Positions 15,913 to 24,303 of a stretch of 64,000 bases of DNA are shown in pieces. This stretch comes from Polynucleobacter finlandensis. GTDB lineage: Bacteria; Pseudomonadota; Gammaproteobacteria; Burkholderiales; Burkholderiaceae. Positions within the stretch are counted from its first letter, which is position 1, and each line of letters opens with the position of its first letter. The stretch covers positions 1 through 64,000 of the forward strand of contig NZ_JACVPS010000011.1 of NCBI RefSeq assembly GCF_018881755.1, read 5' to 3'. The notes under the pieces are model-generated. The model had not been told where the DNA came from. It ran no database searches and saw nothing but the letters and a program-made list of their open reading frames with translations. A program made the position numbers and the translations under genes.

Positions 15913-17741
15913 GTTTAGTTGGTGTTATCTCGGGTGTGGAAGCAGTTGTTGCCAAGGTAGTTGAGTGGCTCGCTGCTTCTCTTGTGCTGGCTTGTATTGG
16001 GATTTTATTTTCTGGAGTGGTGGGGCGATATTTACTGAATGCTCCATTAGTTTGGTCTGATGAATTAGCCTCCATTTTATTTCTATGGCTCGCAATGATG
16101 GGTTCTGTCATTGCCTTAAAGCGTGGCGAGCATATGCGCATGACGGCATGTATCAGCAGATTAAGCGCGAGCAAAAGAGCATATCTAGAGGCTTTTGGTA
16201 TTGCGGCCTGTTTTTTCTATCTCGTCATCATCCTACGTCCTGCATTTCACTTTGCCCTTGAAGAGATTATTGTTACCACGCCTTCGCTTGAGATCTCAAA
16301 TGCTTGGCGCGCTGCGGCTATTCCGGTAGGCATTATTCTGATGATGTTCTTCTGTTTGTTTCGGCTAGGTAGAATTGCAAGCTTAAAAGTAGTTGCCTTC
16401 AGCGTACTGTTGTTTCTGTTGGGATTCGGCATTTTGCATTACTTCTCGCCTTGGTTTGCCAATCTTGGCAAATACAATTTATTAATATTTTTTGTTGGGG
16501 TGGCAGGTTTTAGTATTTTGGCGGGAGTGCCAATTGCTTTTGCATTTGGTCTGGGCACAGTCGCTTATTTGGGTTTGAGTACCCACATGCCTATCTCCGT
16601 AGTCATTGGCCGTATGGATGAGGCCATGTCACACATGGTCTTGTTAGCGGTCCCCTTATTTGTATTTCTTGGTCTCTTGATGGAGATGACTGGTATGGCT
16701 AAGGCAATGATTGCCTTTTTAGCTTCTTTGCTTGGCCATGTGCGCGGCGGCCTTTCTTATGTGTTGGTTGGTGCCATGTATTTGGTGTCGGGCATATCTG
16801 GATCTAAGGCAGCCGATATGGCTGCAATCGCACCAGCCTTGTTTCCCGAGATGAAGCGCAATACGCCGCCCGGCGAGTTAGTTGCATTATTGGCGGCTAC
16901 TGGGGCGCAAACTGAAACTATCCCTCCTAGTCTGGTATTAATTACGATTGGATCCGTAACAGGGGTTTCAATTGCCGCACTCTTTACAGGCGGCATGCTA
17001 CCTGCATTTATTTTAGGGCTCATTTTGTGTTTATTGGTTTGGTGGCGCAATCGTCATGTCCAGATTGAAAATGTTGCGCGTCCAAAGATTTTGGCAGTGT
17101 CTAAGCTTTTCTTGATAGCCCTTCCAGCACTGGCTTTGCCATTTGTCATACGTGCTGCGGTGGTGGAGGGTGTAGCTACAGCTACCGAGGTCTCTACGAT
17201 CGGGATCGTATATGGATTGATTTGTGGAATTGTGGTTTACCGAAAATTTGATGTGAAGCGCATCCTACCGATGTTGATCGATACCGCTTCTTTATCAGGA
17301 GCCATTTTATTGATCATTGGCGCCGCTACCGGAATGGCTTGGGGATTGACCCAGTCTGGGTTCTCTCAAGTGGTAACGCAAATCATGGCCGACCTTAATG
17401 GTGGTCCAAACTTATTTTTGCTTATTTCAATTTTGGCGTTTGTGGTCCTGGGCTCAGTTCTAGAGGGCATTCCTGCAATCGTTCTATTTGGCCCCCTCTT
17501 ATTTCCAGTGGCGCGTCAGCTAGGTATTAATGAAGTGCACTATGCAATGGTTGTCATTCTATCTATGGGCATCGGTCTGTTTGCACCACCTTTAGGGGTT
17601 GGTTATTACGCTGCATGTGCGATTGGCAAAGTAAATCCTGATGAAGGCGTCAAACCAATCATGGGCTACTTGTTTGCATTACTGATTGGAATTTTGGTAA
17701 TTGCCTTTGTGCCTTGGTTATCCACTGGATTTTTATCTTGA
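15909..17741 (+). CDS. TRAP transporter fused permease (DctQM)
   Basis: A 610-residue membrane protein. Residues about 1-165 are a four-helix DctQ domain (LLNAPLVWSDELASILFLWLAMMGS is its signature) and 185-610 a 12-helix DctM domain with SGSKAADMAAIAPALFPEM and ALLAATGAQTETIPPS. Fusions of the two permease subunits occur in a subset of TRAP systems. It uses a sodium or proton gradient to import the ligand delivered by the DctP protein. The start is GTG overlapping the dctP stop; the stop overlaps the next gene's TTG start. Confidence 0.9.
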   Translation: MSLVGVISGVEAVVAKVVEWLAASLVLACIGILFSGVVGRYLLNAPLVWSDELASILFLWLAMMGSVIALKRGEHMRMTACISRLSASKRAYLEAFGIAACFFYLVIILRPAFHFALEEIIVTTPSLEISNAWRAAAIPVGIILMMFFCLFRLGRIASLKVVAFSVLLFLLGFGILHYFSPWFANLGKYNLLIFFVGVAGFSILAGVPIAFAFGLGTVAYLGLSTHMPISVVIGRMDEAMSHMVLLAVPLFVFLGLLMEMTGMAKAMIAFLASLLGHVRGGLSYVLVGAMYLVSGISGSKAADMAAIAPALFPEMKRNTPPGELVALLAATGAQTETIPPSLVLITIGSVTGVSIAALFTGGMLPAFILGLILCLLVWWRNRHVQIENVARPKILAVSKLFLIALPALALPFVIRAAVVEGVATATEVSTIGIVYGLICGIVVYRKFDVKRILPMLIDTASLSGAILLIIGAATGMAWGLTQSGFSQVVTQIMADLNGGPNLFLLISILAFVVLGSVLEGIPAIVLFGPLLFPVARQLGINEVHYAMVVILSMGIGLFAPPLGVGYYAACAIGKVNPDEGVKPIMGYLFALLIGILVIAFVPWLSTGFLS

Positions 17742-18430
17742 GTTTGGTAATTGAATTTTTGGGATTTAGTCCTAAGGCCTTCAAGTTCTTGGAAGAGTTA
17801 ACGAGTAACCAAAATAGAGTGTGGTTTTCAGAACATCGTTCTGAATATGAAGACTTTGTGCGCGAACCAATGAAACACTTTACTGATGCGCTCTCAGAAA
17901 ATTTAACCAAGAAAGATGTTCCTTTGTGGGGCGACCCCAAAAGATCACTTTTTAGAATCAATCGAGATGCTCGGTTTTCAAAGGCAAAACACCCTTACAA
18001 CATGCATGCCAGTGGTTTATTTACCAGAACAGGTGATAAGCATTCTCCCGGAGTTTTATATTTTCGTTTAGATCCTTTGGGGAGTAGATGCGCAGCAGGT
18101 TACATGCAACCTGAAGCCCATATTCTAAAAAAGCTAAGGCAAGGAATTCTGGACAATCCAAAAGCTTGGCTATCACTTGAGAAGTCTTTGAAGCGCAAAG
18201 GTTACGATCTTGATTACACACATACTTTGGCCCGTATTCCTAGAGGGTTCGCTGATGTGCCAAAAGAAATTGAATCGGCTATCAAGCTCAAGGGTTGGAT
18301 TATTAGAAAGCAGTTGCCCCGATCGATTGTTTGCTCAAAAGACTTAATTAAACAGGTCTCAAGCTTTGCTACAGACATGCTGCCACTACTGAGTTTTGGT
18401 TGGCATGCCTTAGCCAAATTTTCTGATTAG
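17738..18430 (+). CDS. DUF2461 family protein
   Basis: A 230-residue protein matching DUF2461: FSPKAFKFLEELTSNQNRVWFSEHRSEYE at the start, then LFRINRDARFSKAKHPYN and HSPGVLYFRLDP. The family is of unknown function (TIGR02453-like) and cytosolic. I placed the start at TTG 17738, which overlaps the TRAP permease stop (TTGA); an upstream in-frame TTG at 17714 would overlap more and adds non-conserved residues. The coupling to the transporter may be incidental. Confidence 0.75.
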   Translation: MSLVIEFLGFSPKAFKFLEELTSNQNRVWFSEHRSEYEDFVREPMKHFTDALSENLTKKDVPLWGDPKRSLFRINRDARFSKAKHPYNMHASGLFTRTGDKHSPGVLYFRLDPLGSRCAAGYMQPEAHILKKLRQGILDNPKAWLSLEKSLKRKGYDLDYTHTLARIPRGFADVPKEIESAIKLKGWIIRKQLPRSIVCSKDLIKQVSSFATDMLPLLSFGWHALAKFSD

Positions 18431-18463
18431 ACTATTAAGGGTCTAATTTTTTAGGAGTCCTAG

Positions 18464-18862
18464 ATGTTATTAGTTACCTCAATCATTGCTTCTCTATTAA
18501 CTATCATCTTTGTAAAACTTTCCTTTGCCGTCATTGGCCTAAGAAGAAAGAATAAGGTTGGATTGGGAAGTGGCGGTCATGAAGATCTTGAGAGAGCCAT
18601 TCGTACCCAAGGTAACTTTGCTGAATATGTGCCATTTGGGATCATCCTGGTTGCCTGTCTTGAGTTAAATGGTGCTCCTTGGTGCTTGGTTGCTATTCCC
18701 GGTATCGCGTTGATCATTGGGCGCTTGATTCATGCCAAAGGAATGAATATTCCGCCACCGGATTTCAGTCAGCGTGTTTTAGGGATGAAGTTTACTTTTG
18801 GAACGCTGACTGCATTAATTGCATTGAACTTGGGTTGGTCTTTGTACCGATTGCTTGGCTAG
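18464..18862 (+). CDS. MAPEG family membrane protein
   Basis: A 132-residue protein with four hydrophobic segments. The MAPEG motif ERAIRTQGNFAEYVPFGIIL (about residues 43-62) contains the Arg and Asn/Glu used to bind glutathione in eicosanoid/glutathione-metabolising enzymes. C-terminal RLIHAKGM and FTFGTLTALIALN also match. In bacteria these proteins are probably glutathione transferases or peroxidases of the inner membrane. A ribosome-binding site TTAGGAG precedes the ATG. Confidence 0.85.
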   Translation: MLLVTSIIASLLTIIFVKLSFAVIGLRRKNKVGLGSGGHEDLERAIRTQGNFAEYVPFGIILVACLELNGAPWCLVAIPGIALIIGRLIHAKGMNIPPPDFSQRVLGMKFTFGTLTALIALNLGWSLYRLLG

Positions 18863-18870
18863 AGTAATAA

Positions 18871-18932
18871 ATCTCCTAGACCCACTCGAAAACCAAACCC
18901 TCAGCAGAAATGGTGGGTGTATGTCATTTGAT
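18871..18932 (+). repeat. Decayed tRNA-end/terminator repeat (copy B)
   Basis: This aligns with the 3' end and terminator of copy A (9971-10027). By eye about 45 of 57 positions match, including the block CCCTCA-x-CAGAAATGGTGGG. The T arm is lost and the acceptor end is mutated, so only the downstream part survives. Its last bases (TTTGATC) merge with an FNR box that may have arisen inside the repeat. Confidence 0.6.
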
Positions 18933-18941
18933 CTACATCAA
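18928..18941. promoter_or_regulatory. Perfect FNR/ANR box before sulfatase operon
   Basis: TTGAT-CTAC-ATCAA, an exact match to the FNR/ANR consensus, centred 105 bases before the first sulfatase ATG. A TAGTAT candidate -10 at 18981-18986 would put the box near -59, close to a class I position. Confidence 0.55.
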
Positions 18942-19039
18942 TTTCATGTTAAATTCCAGAATTAGTCCTTTGAGCAGATTTAGTATTTTTTAAATCACCG
19001 CCCTAGTACTCCAGATGTATCAATCCTTAGGGGTGTTAA

Positions 19040-20524
19040 ATGAAGCTTAGTAAATTGAAACGCTCAATCGTTGGCCTGTCTCTAGCAATCTTTCTAGTGA
19101 CTTCAACCACCTCAATTGCTCAAACTGCTCCACAAACAGCCTCTGTTGAAAAGAAACCAAACATCGTTTACTTCCTGGTTGACAACACGGGGTGGGGATC
19201 GTTTGGTGTTTATGGTGGAACAGTGCCAACTCCAAATATTGATAAGTTAGCAAGTCAAGGCATTCGCTTTAATAACTACAACGTTGAAGTTCAGTGCACC
19301 CCATCGCGCTCTGCCATCATGACGGGGCGTCATCCAGTTCGATCGGGAACGTATACAGTACCTTGGCCTGGTCAAGGTAAAGCTGGAATGGCTCCATGGG
19401 AATACACCATAGCCAAACTCTTTTCGGATTCGGGCTATGCTACTGCCCTATATGGCAAGTGGCACTTAGGTAATACGCAAGGCCGTATGCCTAATGACCA
19501 GGGTTTTGATGAATGGTGGGGCACTCCCGATACATGGGATGAGTCTGGCTATACACAGTGGCCGCTATTTAAAGAGAGTGGAGTTCCTGTTCCAATGCTC
19601 TGGGAAGGCAAAAAGGGTCAGCAATCCAAGGCAGTAATGCCACTAGATCTAAAAGTACGACCTATTGTTGATGGCAAATACATTATTCCGAAAACTGTTG
19701 ATTTCATTAAACGTAATGCCTCAGATAACAAGCCATTCTTTGTTTATGTAGGTTACTCGGAAATGCATCCGCCGGTAATGTCCAATCCAAACTTTGCGGG
19801 CAAGTCGACTGAACGCGGGGGAGTAAATGCTGATGTTATTGCTGAAATGGATTATCGCGTGGGGCAGGTGATGCAAGCGGTTAAGGACGCGGGTATTGAG
19901 GACAACACTATCTTTGTCTTCAGTAGCGACAATGCAACTGGTGGCGCAGAACCTCAGATTGGAGGGAGTACTAATGGGCCGTGGCGTGGTGATTTCTTCA
20001 ACGTACCGTTCGAGGGGAGTATGCGTGTTCCTGCGATGATTCGTTGGCCAGGTCATGTACCTTCGGGTGTTGTTACTCAAGAAATATTTGCGGCGGTCGA
20101 CTGGATGCCTACTTTAGCGGGAATGATTGGCGCCTCAAATTTAGTGCCAAAAGATCGGCCTATCGACGGCATTAATGCAGCCCCGTTTATGTTGGGCAAG
20201 AGCAATACAACTGGCCGCGATCTTTATCCATTCTTTGGTATCGATGGTGAGTTAATGTCAATTAAGTGGAAAACATACAAGAACATCTTCCGTTATGCAG
20301 ACTCACCAGCCTCTGTTGGAAAGCCTTATGTGAAACCTCAGATTCCAATGATTTATGACCTGAGTAGCGATCCGCATGAAGATAACAATCTGATGTATAC
20401 GGATCTGACCTTGGGTTGGGTTTATGCTCCGAGCTTTAAATGGATTGAGGGTTATGAACAAAGTGTGAAGAAATACCCCAATATCAAAGTAGGCGAAGAT
20501 TTCAAGGGCTATTCGAATAAATAA
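19040..20524 (+). CDS. Periplasmic arylsulfatase (Cys type), first copy
   Basis: A 494-residue sulfatase with a signal peptide (about 1-28). The sulfatase signature CTPSR is at residues 86-90, where Cys86 is the residue converted to formylglycine, followed by SAIMTGRHPVRSG. The metal-site segment is FLVDNTGWG (Asp48, with Asn where many sulfatases have a second Asp), and GKWHLG and SSDNATGG supply other active-site residues. It hydrolyses a sulfate ester in the periplasm. The gene is first of a four-gene cassette that also encodes the maturating enzyme. Substrate unknown; about 35-40% like the next gene by eye. Confidence 0.9.
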   Translation: MKLSKLKRSIVGLSLAIFLVTSTTSIAQTAPQTASVEKKPNIVYFLVDNTGWGSFGVYGGTVPTPNIDKLASQGIRFNNYNVEVQCTPSRSAIMTGRHPVRSGTYTVPWPGQGKAGMAPWEYTIAKLFSDSGYATALYGKWHLGNTQGRMPNDQGFDEWWGTPDTWDESGYTQWPLFKESGVPVPMLWEGKKGQQSKAVMPLDLKVRPIVDGKYIIPKTVDFIKRNASDNKPFFVYVGYSEMHPPVMSNPNFAGKSTERGGVNADVIAEMDYRVGQVMQAVKDAGIEDNTIFVFSSDNATGGAEPQIGGSTNGPWRGDFFNVPFEGSMRVPAMIRWPGHVPSGVVTQEIFAAVDWMPTLAGMIGASNLVPKDRPIDGINAAPFMLGKSNTTGRDLYPFFGIDGELMSIKWKTYKNIFRYADSPASVGKPYVKPQIPMIYDLSSDPHEDNNLMYTDLTLGWVYAPSFKWIEGYEQSVKKYPNIKVGEDFKGYSNK

Positions 20525-20556
20525 GCAGTTGCGTTAACTACATCATGGGGATTGAA

Positions 20557-22074
20557 ATGTTTTTACAAAGATTACTGATTGGATTCTTGTCTATTTCAGT
20601 GGCTGCGCCTGCAGTATTTGCCCAGTCAACTCCTGCATCCAATCAAAAGAAGCCGAACGTAGTTTTCATTCTTGCGGATAACGTCGGTTATGGCGACATG
20701 GGTCCTTATGGTGGCGGTGAATTACGTGGTGCTCCTACACCGCGCACAGATGAGTTGGCAAAGAGTGGGCTGAAGCTGACCCAGTATTTGGTAGAGCCAG
20801 CATGCACACCATCTCGTGCTGCATTAATGACCGGGCAATACTCTATTCGCAATGGTTTGTCACTTGTTGCAGAGTCAGGTACTCCTAGTACTTTGCCAGG
20901 CAAAGCCTACACAATGGGTCAATTATTTAAAGATGCAGGTTACGCAACCGCAATTTTTGGAAAATGGCATTTGGGCGCATCACCTCAGAGTTTGCCTGGT
21001 GCTCACGGATTTGATCAGTATTACGGTTTACCGCCGGATGTCTCTTGGGACTCTGCGACCTACGTTGCACAAGCAATACAAACACATTCCTATTCAAATG
21101 TACCCGACAAGGTTTTGTATGAAAAGGGGCCTTGGATTAGTCAGCAAAAGGGAAATGGACCTCTTCAGCGTGTAAAGCCATTTACGATGGAAGTCAGAGC
21201 AGAGATTGATAATGAATTGACTCAAAAATCAATTGCATTCATGAAGCAAGAAAATGCAGCTGGCAAACCATTCTTTCTGTATCTACCATTTTCGATGGGG
21301 CACTCTCCAAATCTATCTTCTAAAGAATTTGCAGGTAAGTCACGCATTGGTCAGTATGGAGACAAATTGATGGAGGGGGATTACCACGTTGGCCAAATCA
21401 TCGATGCCCTCAAAGAAATGAATATTGAGGGCAATACTATTTTGGTTTTTGCCTCTGATAATGGTAGCACTGGGCAATATATGATGACTTATGATCGATT
21501 AGGTCTTGGTGCTCCTGACATGGGATCTAATGGCCCATTTCGAGGGGACTTAGGCGAGGCTACTGAAGGCGCTGTTCGAACTTTTTGCTTTATTCGCTGG
21601 CCTGGTCATATCGTCCCAAATACCACTTCATATTCCATGTTTTCGATCATGGACTTTATGCCAACCTTTGCCGCTATCTTAGGCGCTAAGCTACCAACAG
21701 ATCGAGCCATTGATGGTGTGAATCAATTGGATATGCTTACTGGTAAGAGCAAAACAGGTAATCGCGAACATTTAATGTCATTTATTGGTGCGGACTTAGT
21801 GGCAGTTCGCTGGAAGCAGTGGAGAATGTATTTTAGGGATATGAATCGTACGGGCACTGGACAGCAAATGCTTGGCGGCATAGCTGCTAATTCAGTTCCA
21901 ATGTACTACCCAAAGGTTTACAACATTGAAATGGATCCGCATGAAGACTTACAGTTAGTAAATTATGAATCAATTTCAGTTAACGCATTCAAAGCAATTC
22001 AAGAGTATCTTGCCTCGGTTAAGAAGTTCCCTAACCCGCCACCTGCTAACTTAACGAACTTTAATCAGCGTTAA
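20557..22074 (+). CDS. Periplasmic arylsulfatase (Cys type), second copy
   Basis: A 505-residue paralogue of the preceding sulfatase, with a signal peptide (about 1-23), FILADNVGYGDMG (metal site), CTPSR at residues 83-87 (Cys83 the formylglycine precursor), GKWHLG and ASDNGS. I chose ATG 20557 since GGGGA lies just ahead; ATG 20545 is also in frame. The 20-base gap to the previous stop indicates one transcript. Two diverged copies suggest either two sulfate-ester substrates or a recent specialisation. Confidence 0.9.
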   Translation: MFLQRLLIGFLSISVAAPAVFAQSTPASNQKKPNVVFILADNVGYGDMGPYGGGELRGAPTPRTDELAKSGLKLTQYLVEPACTPSRAALMTGQYSIRNGLSLVAESGTPSTLPGKAYTMGQLFKDAGYATAIFGKWHLGASPQSLPGAHGFDQYYGLPPDVSWDSATYVAQAIQTHSYSNVPDKVLYEKGPWISQQKGNGPLQRVKPFTMEVRAEIDNELTQKSIAFMKQENAAGKPFFLYLPFSMGHSPNLSSKEFAGKSRIGQYGDKLMEGDYHVGQIIDALKEMNIEGNTILVFASDNGSTGQYMMTYDRLGLGAPDMGSNGPFRGDLGEATEGAVRTFCFIRWPGHIVPNTTSYSMFSIMDFMPTFAAILGAKLPTDRAIDGVNQLDMLTGKSKTGNREHLMSFIGADLVAVRWKQWRMYFRDMNRTGTGQQMLGGIAANSVPMYYPKVYNIEMDPHEDLQLVNYESISVNAFKAIQEYLASVKKFPNPPPANLTNFNQR

Positions 22075-22087
22075 GAGAGAATGTTGA

Positions 22088-23056
22088 GTGCATAGCCAGA
22101 TTTGCAAAAGAAGTTTAGGAATTTTTTCTAAACTTCTTTTGATTTCAATCAGCTTCTTTTCGTCACAATCAGTATTGGCGGATGAGGGCGGCGTTCCTTT
22201 TTGGATGTCTGGCCAATATGCCAGCATGGCAGCCGTGCCATCCAACCCTGGTTGGTCATTGGTATTAATGCCTTACGTTTATAGCGGCAGTGCAGATAAG
22301 TCAAAAACTTTTCAGCACGGCGAGAGTGTTAATGCAGGATTAAGTACAAGGGAATCGATTGCCTTATTTCAGTTGGGTTATTCCGCTGAAGAAAAGATAC
22401 TCGGCGGTCAACCATATGTTGGAGTAGGTTGGGGTCCTGGTGCAAATACCACCACGGCATCTGCAAGCATTGCCAGCCCTAATGTCGAATTCAATCGCGC
22501 TAATTCTGTTAACGGTAGCACTGATATTTACCCCCTTGCCAGTTTGGCGTGGAACAAAGGTAATAATAATTTCATGACCTATGTGACTGGCGATATTCCA
22601 GTAGGTACATATAGCGCAACCAGTCTTTCGGCTATTGGTATCGGGCATGCTGCAATGGATGCCGGTGGGGGCTACACTTATTTAAATAATACGACTGGCC
22701 TTGAGTTTTCTGGTGTACTGGGTGCCACTTATAACTGGATGAATAACCAAACCAACTACAAGAATGGTGTTGACTCTCACTTGGACTGGTCTATTTCTCA
22801 ATTTTTGTCGCAAAACTGGCAAGTGGGTATTGCAGGATATGCTTACTACCAACTCACTGGGGACTCTGGTAGCGGGGATAAGATGGGCGCTTTTAAGTCT
22901 CGCGTGGCGGCCATTGGCCCACAAATTGGCTATCTATTTAATATTGGTAAAAAACAGGCTTATATCAATTTGCGTGCTTATAAAGAGTATTGGGCGCAGA
23001 ACCGAGTTGAAGGGTATGCCACGATTGCAACCATCAGCATCCCACTAGGAAAGTAG
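22088..23056 (+). CDS. Outer-membrane channel (SphA/MetA-pathway family)
   Basis: A 322-residue protein with a signal peptide (about 1-31, cleavage after VLA) and alternating beta-strand pattern to the C-terminus, which ends in an IATISIPLGK strand. The start of the mature part, GGVPFWMSGQYASMAAVPSNPGWS, is typical of the 'phenol MetA-degradation' porin family (PF13557, SphA-like), proposed to pass hydrophobic or aromatic substrates. Between the sulfatases and their activator it probably admits the sulfate ester or exports products. It starts at GTG 22088, 13 bases after the sulfatase stop. Confidence 0.75.
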   Translation: MHSQICKRSLGIFSKLLLISISFFSSQSVLADEGGVPFWMSGQYASMAAVPSNPGWSLVLMPYVYSGSADKSKTFQHGESVNAGLSTRESIALFQLGYSAEEKILGGQPYVGVGWGPGANTTTASASIASPNVEFNRANSVNGSTDIYPLASLAWNKGNNNFMTYVTGDIPVGTYSATSLSAIGIGHAAMDAGGGYTYLNNTTGLEFSGVLGATYNWMNNQTNYKNGVDSHLDWSISQFLSQNWQVGIAGYAYYQLTGDSGSGDKMGAFKSRVAAIGPQIGYLFNIGKKQAYINLRAYKEYWAQNRVEGYATIATISIPLGK

Positions 23057-23060
23057 TCAT

Positions 23061-24173
23061 ATGAAGAATGTACAAGGTCGGGTGTTATGGATTGCAGTTC
23101 TCTTCGCTTTAGGGCTAGGCGCATATTTGGTTTGGAGTCATTTCATATCCAAACCTCAACAAGCGATTCCAGAAATCCGTTTAGGCGATGGTGTGAATGG
23201 CCCCAAAGGAATGGCATGGATTCCTGGGGGAGAATTTTTAATGGGCAGCAATCATCAAAAATCACAAGCCAATGAGAAGCCTACACACAAAGTGAAGGTA
23301 TCAGGATTTTGGATGGACACCACCCATGTCACGAACGATCAATTCGCCCAATTTATTAAAGAAACCCATTACAAAACAACTGCTGAGCAAGTTCCAGATT
23401 GGGAAACGATTCGAGTGCAGTTACCGCCTGGAACACCTAAGCCGCCTGCTTCAGTATTTGTACCTGGGGCGATGGTTTTTGTGGGCACGAAGGCTAAAGT
23501 GAATCTCAATGATTACTCCCAGTGGTGGGCCTATGTTCCTGGCGCTAATTGGCAGCATCCCACTGGACCGCAAAGCAATATTGAGGGCAAGGGCGATCAC
23601 CCTGTAGTGCAAGTTAGCTACGAAGACGCTTTGGCTTATGCTAAATGGGCTGGCAAAAGATTGCCTACAGAGGCGGAGTGGGAGTTTGCGGCTCGTGGTG
23701 GCTTAAACCAAGCAACCTATGTATGGGGTGATCAATTAGAGCAACAAGGTAAGCTGCCCGCCAATATTTGGGATGTGAAAAAACAAGCCTTCCCAGTGGT
23801 GAGTCCTAAAGCTGGCGGCGCAGTTGGTACGAGCGGAGTGGGAACATTTCCTCAAAATGGCTATGGCCTCTTTGATATGACGGGCAATGCTTGGCAGTGG
23901 GTTGCTGATTGGTATCGTGCTGATTATTTTGCGATGCAAGCTAAAGAGCATGGCAATAGTGTGATTGACAATCCCCAGGGGCCTAGCAGCTCATATGATC
24001 CGGATGATTACGGTGTTCCGCCCAATGCTCCTAAAAGAGTCATACGTGGCGGATCATTTTTATGTAATGAAGATTACTGCCAATCCTATCGTCCAAGTGC
24101 GCGTCGTGGAGCGGATCCATTTAGCCCAATGTCCCATTTAGGCTTTAGATTAGCAAAAGATAGCGAGAAGTAA
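23061..24173 (+). CDS. Formylglycine-generating enzyme (sulfatase activator)
   Basis: A 370-residue FGE/SUMF1-family protein. An N-terminal helix (about 8-25) anchors or exports it. The FGE domain starts at GMAWIPGGEFLMGS (about 51) and has KRLPTEAEWEFAARGG, GYGLFDMTGNAWQWVADWY and a C-terminal GGSFLCNEDYCQSYRPSARRG. The two active-site cysteines of copper-dependent FGE are both kept (Cys335 and Cys340). It oxidises the cysteine of CTPSR in the two upstream sulfatases to formylglycine. Its placement in the same operon makes the sulfatase system self-sufficient and oxygen-dependent for maturation. Confidence 0.9.
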   Translation: MKNVQGRVLWIAVLFALGLGAYLVWSHFISKPQQAIPEIRLGDGVNGPKGMAWIPGGEFLMGSNHQKSQANEKPTHKVKVSGFWMDTTHVTNDQFAQFIKETHYKTTAEQVPDWETIRVQLPPGTPKPPASVFVPGAMVFVGTKAKVNLNDYSQWWAYVPGANWQHPTGPQSNIEGKGDHPVVQVSYEDALAYAKWAGKRLPTEAEWEFAARGGLNQATYVWGDQLEQQGKLPANIWDVKKQAFPVVSPKAGGAVGTSGVGTFPQNGYGLFDMTGNAWQWVADWYRADYFAMQAKEHGNSVIDNPQGPSSSYDPDDYGVPPNAPKRVIRGGSFLCNEDYCQSYRPSARRGADPFSPMSHLGFRLAKDSEK

Positions 24174-24303
24174 GTCCAAACAAAGCTTAAGTCCAGGCCT
24201 ACCCCGGAAATCAAAATACTAAGCTTCGGCTCGGTTTTATGCGCTCAGGGATGGGCTTTGGACTTGATGCAGGGGTATTCAGAAGTCTTTATAGTTAGGC
24301 ATT

